A DNA stretch of 7,371 nucleotides. It comes from H2-BAC3 sp045863035 (GTDB taxonomy: Bacteria > Bacteroidota > Ignavibacteria > Ignavibacteriales > Ignavibacteriaceae). Positions 1 through 5,911 of this stretch are shown here, in pieces. Every line of letters begins with the position of its first letter. Within the stretch, counting starts at the first letter, position 1. The translations under genes were made by a program, and so were the position numbers. Location of the stretch: assembly GCA_045863035.1 (NCBI GenBank), contig BTUV01000120.1, forward strand, positions 1-7,371, in the 5' to 3' direction. The notes beneath the pieces were generated by a model. The model made no database searches, had not been told where the DNA came from, and worked only from the letters and a program-made list of their open reading frames with translations.

Positions 1-26
1 AAACTCACTTAATTTTTCTTTCACTT

Positions 27-56
27 TTGCGAAGAATTTAACTCGTTATCTAATAA
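27..56 (+). promoter_or_regulatory. Possible sigma70-type promoter ahead of the signalling cluster
   Basis: TTGCGA at 27-32 and TAATAA at 51-56 are separated by 18 bases, a spacing acceptable for a housekeeping promoter, and lie just before the kinase gene in an AT-rich stretch. Transcription would begin near 62-64. That leaves almost no leader for a TTG start at 72, but a normal leader for a start further inside the frame. In AT-rich DNA such matches arise by chance, so this is only a candidate. No sigma54-type GG-N10-GC element is visible here. Confidence 0.25.
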
Positions 57-71
57 TTCATTTGCCTTTTT

Positions 72-1697
72 TTGATTATTTTAGTGTTTTATTTTGAGAA
101 AACCAGAATATGGCATATTAGGGTGGTGAAAGCAGCTTTAAAGAGATTAAATAGTCAAATATCCTCAGAAAAAGCCCCGCCAGCGGGTAATTCCGCAGGA
201 GAGGGATTCCTTTTCTTTTCCGTGAGGGTCATATCAGGCGTCCAGAGCATCTCTTTTTGTTCCGGACTCCCCCCCCGCTTCAAGGCCGGCTCAGACCGCG
301 CCTCAATGTTCCGGATGCTGCATGCCTTGTCTCCCGCTGACCTTAAACGCCTCCGCTCCGCCATGGATCTCGCCCACAAATCCGGTCACGGTGCCGCAGT
401 TTACAGAATTTCAACTGACGCCGGTCTCCGGTACATCAGACACCAGATTCTGATGATCGCCGAAAACGAATACCTTCGCGCTGATCATTTACTCCTGGAT
501 GTGACAGCGGAATATGCCCGTGCTGATGAGGTAAAAATTTCTGAGGAGCGTTTCAGAAAGCTCTTTGAAACCGCCGAAGACCTTATTTTTATCCTGGACG
601 GAAAAGGCAACTTTGTCCTCATTAACCAAAACGGCGCGCTTGCCATTGAATATATACCGGATGAGATGACCGGCAAACACTTTCTTGAATTTGTTACCGA
701 TGAGAAAAAAGCGGATGTGGCCCGTTCTTTCAGCGAGATTGTTAAATCAGGCCAGATTGTTACCTTTGAGTCTGCATTTCTCAGCAAGTACGGAAAAACC
801 ATTATCTTTGAGGTTAATGCCCGCGTCACCTCATCCTCCTCCGCTCCGGAGGGGGTTCTCGGCATCGGCAGAAATATAACTGCACGGGCAAAAGATCAGG
901 ACAAGATGAGAGACCTTAACAGTAAACTCATTGAAGCTAACAGAATCATCTCCATCGAACGCGACCGCGCGCGTCAAAAAATCTCCGTCCTTGAAGAACT
1001 TAACCGCCTGAAGAATGATTTTCTTTCCAATATCTCTCACGAGCTGCGGACTCCGCTTGCCTCAATTATCGGTTTTGCCGAAACCATTCACTCTGACCCG
1101 TCTATGGCGCAGGAGATGAGAGATGAGTTTAATAACATTATTCTTAATGAAGCAAAACGGCTCTCACGTCTGATTAACAACGTGCTTGATATATCCCGCA
1201 TTGAAGAAGGTACCGTTACGCTTAATAAAGAATACTTTAAACTTGATGATGCCTTTGCGCCGCTGCTTGACGCATACTCAAAACAAACCGACGAAAAGGG
1301 AGTAACCTTCTCCTATGAGATGCCCTCTCAGGAAGTTCTGCTTTATGCTGACAAAGAAAACTTCCTGCGGATTGCAGATAATCTTCTTTCCAATGCGGTG
1401 AAGTTTACTGAACCCGGCGGAAGAATCACTCTTTTTATTAAAACATTCTATCGCGAAATCGAAATCATCGTGACCGATACCGGTATTGGTATCCCGAAAA
1501 ATGATATACCCTTTATCTATCAGAAGTTTTATCGCGTGAGCAGACCAGGAGCTCAAATCCCCGGCACCGGTCTCGGGCTTGCTCTTACAAAACAAATCAT
1601 TGACCTCCACAAAGGAATGATTACCGTGCGAAGCGAAGAAAATAAAGGCACTACGTTTGTAGTTAAGTTACCGATTATTAAGCAGAGGACTGAATAG
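72..1697 (+). CDS. Soluble PAS-PAS sensor histidine kinase
   Basis: A two-component sensor kinase that autophosphorylates on histidine and should pass phosphate to a receiver aspartate, most obviously in the adjacent activator. Numbered from TTG at 72, residues about 48-148 look like a divergent PAS fold (LSPADLKRLRSAMDLA, then YRISTDAGLRYIR). Residues 157-272 form a second, clearer PAS domain (FRKLFETAEDLIFILD). A helical linker spans 275-312. The HisKA H-box FLSNISHELRTPL carries His323. The ATPase domain has the N-box NLLSNAVKF (N441), DTGIGIP (D469) and GTGLGL (498-503). All catalytic motifs are intact. There is no signal peptide or convincing membrane segment, so it probably senses a cytoplasmic signal. 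The start is uncertain: TTG 72 lacks an SD, and codons near 123-165 (TTA, AGG, AGT) differ from the rest. GTG 123, 126 or 222 are alternatives; ATG 306 would cut the first PAS. The stop abuts the next start. Confidence 0.9.
   Translation: MIILVFYFEKTRIWHIRVVKAALKRLNSQISSEKAPPAGNSAGEGFLFFSVRVISGVQSISFCSGLPPRFKAGSDRASMFRMLHALSPADLKRLRSAMDLAHKSGHGAAVYRISTDAGLRYIRHQILMIAENEYLRADHLLLDVTAEYARADEVKISEERFRKLFETAEDLIFILDGKGNFVLINQNGALAIEYIPDEMTGKHFLEFVTDEKKADVARSFSEIVKSGQIVTFESAFLSKYGKTIIFEVNARVTSSSSAPEGVLGIGRNITARAKDQDKMRDLNSKLIEANRIISIERDRARQKISVLEELNRLKNDFLSNISHELRTPLASIIGFAETIHSDPSMAQEMRDEFNNIILNEAKRLSRLINNVLDISRIEEGTVTLNKEYFKLDDAFAPLLDAYSKQTDEKGVTFSYEMPSQEVLLYADKENFLRIADNLLSNAVKFTEPGGRITLFIKTFYREIEIIVTDTGIGIPKNDIPFIYQKFYRVSRPGAQIPGTGLGLALTKQIIDLHKGMITVRSEENKGTTFVVKLPIIKQRTE
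269..276 (+). repeat. C8 homopolymer inside the first PAS domain
   Basis: Eight consecutive cytosines encode part of Leu-Pro-Pro-Arg in the kinase's N-terminal PAS-like region. The frame on both sides reads as one PAS fold, so the tract is in register here. Gain or loss of one base would truncate or re-start the kinase. Confidence 0.85.
1684..1689 (+). promoter_or_regulatory. Ribosome binding site AGAGGA for the TTG-started activator
   Basis: AGAGGA lies 8 bases before the TTG at 1698, inside the 3' end of the kinase gene. Together with the exact start of receiver-domain homology (SKVFIVEDE) it settles the non-ATG start. The kinase stop TAG directly precedes the TTG, which suggests translational coupling. 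Confidence 0.75.
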
Positions 1698-3083
1698 TTG
1701 TCTAAAGTATTTATTGTTGAAGACGAAGCATCAATTGCCAAACTTATCCTTTACTGGGTGAGAGACAAGTGGGGTTATGATGCTGAAGTATTTGAGAATG
1801 GCGAAAAAGTGCTTCCGCGCCTGAGTGACCGCCCGGATCTTATTTTGCTTGACATCATGCTCCCCGGCTTAAACGGCATTGAAGTGCTCAAAAAAATAAA
1901 ACAGATTGATGAAAATCTGCCGGTAATAATTCTTTCTGCCCAGGGAAGCATCGAGGTTGCGCTTGAAGCAGTGCGCTCCGGTGCGTATGACTACTTCCCC
2001 AAGCCGATTGACGCGCACCGTCTTGAACCGAGCATAAAGAATGCAATACGCAACTATGAACTGGTAAAAGAGCTTCACTCGCTCAAAGAAACCGTTACGG
2101 CAAAATACAGCTTTGATAACATCATTTCCGCTGACGGTAAAATGCAGGATGTTTTTCGCCTGGTTTCAAAAGTTCTGGATAACGATATTACCGTTCTTAT
2201 ATACGGCGAAAGCGGCACGGGCAAAGAACTGATCTCCCGCGCTATTCATTTTAACGGCTCAAGAAAAGACAAACCATTCGTTGTGGTGAACTGTGCTTCA
2301 ATACCCAGAGAGCTGCTCGAAAGCGAGCTCTTCGGTCACGAGAAGGGCTCATTCACCGGCGCGCACCAGAAAAAGCTCGGCAAGTTCGAGCTTGCGAACG
2401 GGGGCACTATCTTTCTTGATGAAATCGGTGAAATGGAAATGACACTTCAGGCAAAACTCCTCCGTGTTATTCAGCAGCGGGAGTTTGAACGCGTTGGCGG
2501 CAACGAGCTGATTTCCACTGATGTCCGCATAATTTCAGCCACAAACCGTGATCTTAAAAAAGCCGTCGAGCAAAAAGAGTTCCGCGAAGACCTTTTCTAC
2601 CGTCTTAACTCTTTCCCGATATATATACCGCCGCTGCGGCATCGGCGTGGTGATATTCTGGTGCTTGCCGAAGCGTTTCTGAATACCTTTAATAAAAAAC
2701 TGGGCAAATCAGTAAAAGCATTTTCAAAAAAGGCGCTCAAGCTGATGTATGAATATGACTGGCCGGGTAACGTACGCGAAATGGAAAATACCATCGAACG
2801 TGCCCTTATTCTTTCTGAAACCGGTATGATTGATGCTGAAGATTTTCCGGTTCATCTCCGCACCGCGGCAGAGACAAGAAAACTTGACGGCACCGCATCG
2901 CTCTTCGGAGATGATATCATTGTGCCATTTGAAAAAATTAAAGAAGAAGCTATCAGAAACGGACTCCGCATTACCAAGGGTAACATTCTTGAGGCGGCTA
3001 CAAAACTTCAGCTCGGCCGGGCCACTATATACCGGCTGATGGAAAAATATGGAATTAATTCCAATGATTATGAACAACAATAA
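1698..3083 (+). CDS. NtrC-family sigma54-dependent response regulator
   Basis: A transcription activator that, when phosphorylated, hydrolyses ATP to open promoters held by sigma54 RNA polymerase. Residues 1-118 are a receiver with acidic pocket E8/D9, phospho-acceptor D52 (LLDIMLP), S80 and K102. Residues about 138-385 are the AAA+ domain: Walker A GESGTGKE (170-177), the sigma54-contacting loop as GSFTGA (217-222; the usual form is GAFTGA), Walker B GGTIFLDEIGE (D241, E242), and FREDLFYRLN with sensor and arginine-finger residues. The C-terminus (428-453, GNILEAATKLQLGRATIYRL) is a Fis-type helix-turn-helix. At 461 residues it has the standard family length. It starts at TTG directly after the kinase stop, which makes the kinase its likely partner. 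Its targets are unknown; no sigma54 promoter was found in the window. The specific orthologue cannot be named from sequence alone. Confidence 0.95.
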   Translation: MSKVFIVEDEASIAKLILYWVRDKWGYDAEVFENGEKVLPRLSDRPDLILLDIMLPGLNGIEVLKKIKQIDENLPVIILSAQGSIEVALEAVRSGAYDYFPKPIDAHRLEPSIKNAIRNYELVKELHSLKETVTAKYSFDNIISADGKMQDVFRLVSKVLDNDITVLIYGESGTGKELISRAIHFNGSRKDKPFVVVNCASIPRELLESELFGHEKGSFTGAHQKKLGKFELANGGTIFLDEIGEMEMTLQAKLLRVIQQREFERVGGNELISTDVRIISATNRDLKKAVEQKEFREDLFYRLNSFPIYIPPLRHRRGDILVLAEAFLNTFNKKLGKSVKAFSKKALKLMYEYDWPGNVREMENTIERALILSETGMIDAEDFPVHLRTAAETRKLDGTASLFGDDIIVPFEKIKEEAIRNGLRITKGNILEAATKLQLGRATIYRLMEKYGINSNDYEQQ

Positions 3084-3087
3084 TAAT

Positions 3088-3092
3088 AAGGA
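3088..3092 (+). promoter_or_regulatory. Ribosome binding site AAGGA for the STAS gene
   Basis: AAGGA sits 9 bases before ATG 3102, in a short spacer just after the activator's stop (TAATAATAA gives two in-frame stops and a third TAA). It supports the ATG start of the STAS protein. Confidence 0.7.
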
Positions 3093-3101
3093 TATATAAT
3101 T

Positions 3102-3455
3102 ATGGATTTCAGACGCGAACAATACGGAGATGTGGTTCTGATGATCGTTGAACTCACCCGTGCTACCCTTAAAGAGGCAGAAGAATTTAAACGTCTGCTT
3201 ACTGATGAAATTCAGGGCGGAACAAGAAAATTAGTGGTTGATCTGGGTGAGTGTGAGTTTATTGACTCAACCTTCCTCGGCGCATTAGTTGTATCTCTCA
3301 AAAAAATTATTTCACTGGGAGGCGACATGAAATTAGTCGGATTTCAACCGGCGGTTCACTCCATGTTTGAACTGACAAGAATGTACCGCGTATTTGAAGC
3401 ACACCCCCACCGCCGTGATGCACTGCAAAGCTTCGGCGTTAGAATGACTATGTAA
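3102..3455 (+). CDS. Single-domain STAS protein (anti-sigma-factor antagonist type)
   Basis: A 117-residue cytoplasmic STAS domain of the SpoIIAA/RsbV type. In the family's partner switches the dephosphorylated form binds an anti-sigma HATPase kinase and frees that kinase's other client; phosphorylation on a conserved Ser/Thr abolishes binding. The N-terminal strands (EQYGDVVLMIVEL), the VVDLGECEFIDSTFLGALV core and the MKLVGFQPAVHSMFELTRM stretch follow the family order. The phosphorylation site is D55-S56-T57, where RsbV-like proteins have DSTG; here a Phe (F58) replaces the usual glycine. The gene lies 18 bases after the activator and 15 before the receiver-phosphatase gene, which very probably encodes its phosphatase. 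No matching serine kinase is present in the window, so its partner is unknown. It need not control a sigma factor; many STAS switches control other outputs. Confidence 0.9.
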   Translation: MDFRREQYGDVVLMIVELTRATLKEAEEFKRLLTDEIQGGTRKLVVDLGECEFIDSTFLGALVVSLKKIISLGGDMKLVGFQPAVHSMFELTRMYRVFEAHPHRRDALQSFGVRMTM

Positions 3456-3470
3456 CTATATATATATTCC

Positions 3471-5036
3471 ATGCAGACACAGGCAAACAAAAATATTCTG
3501 CTGATTGACGATGATCTGACCGTCAGGAAGCTGCTCGGATTTCATCTGAAGAAACGCGGGTTCACTGCATTTGAGGCAGGCGGTGCAGCCCAGGGATTTG
3601 AATTTCTTGAAAAGGAAAAAATTGATCTCGTGCTCTGTGATGTCGGCATGGATGAAATGGACGGTTTTACCTTCTGTAAGAAAGTCCGCGAAAATGAACG
3701 CTACCGTGTTCTTCCCTTCATCTTCGTAACAGCAAAAAGCAGCTTCGAAGACAAAGAACAGGCGCTTGAGGTGGGCGGTGATGATTATATCACAAAACCT
3801 TTTGACGTGCAGGATCTGATCATTAAAATGCAGGCGCTGCTCCGCAGGGCTGATATATATCGTGAGTTCGGCGCGCGGAAACCTGTGGCGGATACGCTAA
3901 AGGAAGATCAGGCAAAAATTCTTCTGGTGGACGATGACGCTTCTCTTGCAAAACTCTTTCAGTATAATCTGAAAAAAGCCGGGTTTGAATGTCATATCGC
4001 CAACGGTCCGGCTGCAGGGTTCAAAATTGCCAAAGAAGTAATGCCTGATATTATTATTTCGGATGTTATGATGCCCGAAATTGACGGCTTTGAATTCAGA
4101 AGAATGCTGCTGAATGAACCTGAGTTAAAATCCATTCCCTTTATCTTTCTTACTTCAAAAGGAGGGGAAGAAGATATATTGGATGGTTACGATCTGGGGA
4201 TTGCCGACTACGTCCTGAAAACAGCAGGTCCCAGAGTTGTTGTAGCCAAAGTTTCAGCCATCATTAAAAGTCTTGGTAAAGAACGGCAGAAAGTTGTCTC
4301 TGAGCTCCACAAAGCGGCTGATAATCTGCGCGTAAAAGTGGTGCCTGATAGTTTTCCTGTCTTTGACGGATATGATATAAAGCATTGGCATCTTCCGTTT
4401 AAGGGGGTTCCGGGTGGTGATTTTATTGATTATTTTAATCTTGATGAAAATAACATCGCAGTTATTCTCGGTGATGTTATGGGTAAAAAGTGGGGGGCCT
4501 GGTACTTTGCCATTGCCTATGCCGGTTATGTAAGAAGCGCTATCCGCGGCGCGCTGCAGGATTCCTTTAAGTTCAGTCCGAGTAAAATTCTTGAAAAAGT
4601 GAATCAGTCTGTATATCAGGACTCCAAAATTTCAGAGGTGTTTGTAACACTCTCGGTAGTGCTGATTAACAACAAGGATAATATAGTTACGTACGCGGGC
4701 GCGGGCGATCTTCCGATGATTATCAGCAGTGCATCAAATAACACAGCCGGTTTAGTAACTTCACGGGGGATGTTGCTCGGTTTTTCTTCAGAGGGATTAT
4801 TCGAAGATGCAGTTATCAATATGAATCATGGCGATTCGGCAATCCTCATAACAGACGGACTGATTGAATCACGAAATGAAGAAGGTCTTGCCTTAGGCAC
4901 TGATAATTTCCTGAAGGTGCTTAGTGATATGCCCTCCGGTTATGACCCGATGGAATATGTCAGCGCGAAGATCAAAGAATACACCGGCGAAAGATTTGAG
5001 GATGATATAAGTATGATTACAATAAGAAGGAAATAA
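3471..5036 (+). CDS. Tandem-receiver PP2C/SpoIIE-type serine phosphatase
   Basis: A fused response regulator and protein phosphatase, probably acting on the phosphorylated STAS protein encoded just upstream. REC1 (about 7-127) has D13-D15, phospho-acceptor D57, T87 and K109 followed by Pro. REC2 (148-268) has D154-D156, D198, T228 and K250, but K250 is followed by Thr (VLKTAGP) instead of the usual Pro. A helical linker (268-295) leads to the SpoIIE/PP2C domain (about 300-521). That domain keeps the metal-site aspartates in KGVPGGDFIDYF (D317), GDVMG (D335), ITDGLIES (D462) and FEDDIS (D511/D512). The usual GDVSGHG loop reads GDVMGKKWGAW, which I associate with a Bacteroidota-type subfamily. 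There is no visible SD before ATG 3471, only an alternating AT leader (about 3457-3468). Phosphorylation of one or both receivers presumably gates the phosphatase; the cluster's kinase is the obvious donor, though this is inference. Confidence 0.93.
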   Translation: MQTQANKNILLIDDDLTVRKLLGFHLKKRGFTAFEAGGAAQGFEFLEKEKIDLVLCDVGMDEMDGFTFCKKVRENERYRVLPFIFVTAKSSFEDKEQALEVGGDDYITKPFDVQDLIIKMQALLRRADIYREFGARKPVADTLKEDQAKILLVDDDASLAKLFQYNLKKAGFECHIANGPAAGFKIAKEVMPDIIISDVMMPEIDGFEFRRMLLNEPELKSIPFIFLTSKGGEEDILDGYDLGIADYVLKTAGPRVVVAKVSAIIKSLGKERQKVVSELHKAADNLRVKVVPDSFPVFDGYDIKHWHLPFKGVPGGDFIDYFNLDENNIAVILGDVMGKKWGAWYFAIAYAGYVRSAIRGALQDSFKFSPSKILEKVNQSVYQDSKISEVFVTLSVVLINNKDNIVTYAGAGDLPMIISSASNNTAGLVTSRGMLLGFSSEGLFEDAVINMNHGDSAILITDGLIESRNEEGLALGTDNFLKVLSDMPSGYDPMEYVSAKIKEYTGERFEDDISMITIRRK

Positions 5037-5040
5037 TTTA

Positions 5041-5065
5041 CGATTAGCAATCAGCGATTAGTAAT
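5041..5065. repeat. Short direct repeat, CGATTAG(C/T)AAT twice
   Basis: CGATTAGCAAT (5041-5051) recurs as CGATTAGTAAT (5055-5065), a 14-base period with 10 of 11 bases identical. A weaker third echo (CAGCGGATAA, 5071-5080) resembles CAGCGATTAG at 5052-5061. It looks like a small decaying tandem duplication. Confidence 0.7.
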
Positions 5066-5165
5066 AAGGTCAGCGGATAATATATATTGAACAATGCGCG
5101 GGGTATATATAAAGTTTAAGATTTCGCGTGAGGGTGTAATTTTAATTGTGTTATTTCCCCCCGAA

Positions 5166-5189
5166 TTCATACTTCATACTTTATAATTC
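5166..5189. repeat. Heptamer tandem repeat TTCATAC
   Basis: TTCATAC occurs twice head to tail (5166-5172, 5173-5179), followed by the divergent heptamer TTTATAA and TTC. ATAATTC then recurs at 5193-5199, running into the DUF192 stop codon. Similar TTCATAC-rich runs are, from recall, common spacer filler in Bacteroidota-like genomes. Confidence 0.75.
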
Positions 5190-5198
5190 CTGATAATT

Positions 5199-5741
5199 CT
5201 ATTTGTAGCTCATCCTGTCCCCCTCAGTTATTCCATATTTATCACAAAATCCTGCCACAACCTCCAGCACATATTTAGCCGGTTTGGTTGAACGGTAAGA
5301 CTGCTCCGATTCCGTCTTTGTGTTGCGGTGAATGGTTACAACCTTGCCGTTGGCATCCAAAAAAAGCATATCAAGCGAAATCAGGGTATTCATCATCCAG
5401 AAAGAGCGAATTTCCTCCGCCGGAAAGATGAAAAGCATCCCCTGAAGTTCCTCCATTGAGGTACGGTACATCAGACCGAGTGCCTGTTCATACTCAGAAT
5501 CGGCTATTTCAATATCAATTGCAGCTTTTTTGCTCCCCAGACTGTCAACAAGAATCAGCTCCCCCTCCTTTTTAAACCGGTAATATGTTGTTTCCACTTC
5601 TTTTTTCCCTGGTTGAACAAATACATCCTTCAGAAAGAACAGCCCTGCGAGGATAAGTAAAAGCGCCACTCCCGCGGTTTTCCAATGAGATTTGTTCTTT
5701 TTAAGGTTCTTTGACGGTTTTTTAATTGATTGCCTTGCCAT
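5199..5741 (-). CDS. Membrane-anchored DUF192 family protein
   Basis: A 180-residue protein of the DUF192 family, whose biochemical role is not established. The N-terminus is strongly basic (residues 2-21), followed by one hydrophobic segment (about 23-41, GVALLLILAGLFFL) with no lipobox cysteine. It should therefore be a single-pass, N-in anchor or uncleaved signal with the domain outside the cytoplasm. The DUF192 domain occupies about 70-178 with its landmarks in order: GLMYRTS (89-95), GMLFIFP (101-107), FWMMNTLISLDMLFLD (114-129), then YVLEVVAGFCDKYGI (157-171) and GDR. Length and completeness are normal for exported members. ATG 5741 is preceded by purine-rich AGAGAAG (complement of 5745-5751), supporting the start. 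It is transcribed alone, toward the signalling cluster and away from the DUF1015 gene. Nothing ties it functionally to either neighbour. Confidence 0.9.
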   Translation of the reverse strand: MARQSIKKPSKNLKKNKSHWKTAGVALLLILAGLFFLKDVFVQPGKKEVETTYYRFKKEGELILVDSLGSKKAAIDIEIADSEYEQALGLMYRTSMEELQGMLFIFPAEEIRSFWMMNTLISLDMLFLDANGKVVTIHRNTKTESEQSYRSTKPAKYVLEVVAGFCDKYGITEGDRMSYK

Positions 5742-5911
5742 TATCTTCTCTGAAACTAACCGTCAAACTTACTAAAACCCTCACTGCCTGAAAAGTGATT
5801 TTTGCCATAATCAGTCAGGAAATTGTGATTTTGCTTAAAATTTTAGAATGTCATCTTTTGGGCTTTTTGTAACTTATTAATTCACGTTAAAATTTTTCCG
5901 GAGATAAATTC
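5742..5911. promoter_or_regulatory. Divergent promoter region between DUF192 and DUF1015 genes
   Basis: This 170-bp AT-rich spacer lies between two divergent starts, so promoters for both genes should be here. On the + strand TTTG at 5830-5833 is followed 19 bases later by ATCTTTTG (5853-5860). That resembles the Bacteroidota-type -33/-7 pair (TTTG, TAnnTTTG) but lacks the TA. I saw no sigma54 element, no clear operator palindrome and no riboswitch. Confidence 0.45.
5900..5904 (+). promoter_or_regulatory. Ribosome binding site GGAGA for the DUF1015 gene
   Basis: GGAGA lies 7 bases before ATG 5912 and supports that start; the conserved N-terminal VKPFKALRP begins immediately after it. Confidence 0.75.

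Larger units (their letters stand above)
5037..5198. other. Gene-free spacer between convergent genes
   Basis: This 162-bp AT-rich stretch separates the phosphatase gene from the convergent DUF192 gene. It carries two small direct-repeat patches (listed separately) and short AT runs near 5080 and 5104. I found no credible reading frame and no strong GC-rich hairpin followed by T-tract, so where the two converging transcripts end is not apparent. Confidence 0.6.

Noticed and set aside
72..100. Membrane anchor in the histidine kinase (IILVFYF near the TTG start)
   Set aside because: The hydrophobic stretch is only about seven residues, too short to span a membrane, and probably lies upstream of the real start.
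269..276. C8 tract as proof that the kinase is frameshifted
   Set aside because: The other two frames upstream hit stops or lack starts and homology, while the given frame reads as PAS on both sides, so the gene appears intact as sequenced.
485..865. 126-residue - strand frame within the kinase gene
   Set aside because: A shadow of the PAS-coding region with Ser/Arg-rich low-information sequence and no family resemblance.
2724..3122. 132-residue - strand frame over the end of the sigma54 activator gene
   Set aside because: It is antisense to the conserved AAA+/HTH region, with no domain or ribosome site. The hydrophobic N-terminus arises from the AT-rich spacer.
5742..5911. Search for a sigma54 promoter (GG-N10-GC) that the local activator could use
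   Set aside because: TGGC-like words occur on both strands here and around 100-130, but none has a GC at the required spacing, so no autoregulated sigma54 promoter is claimed.
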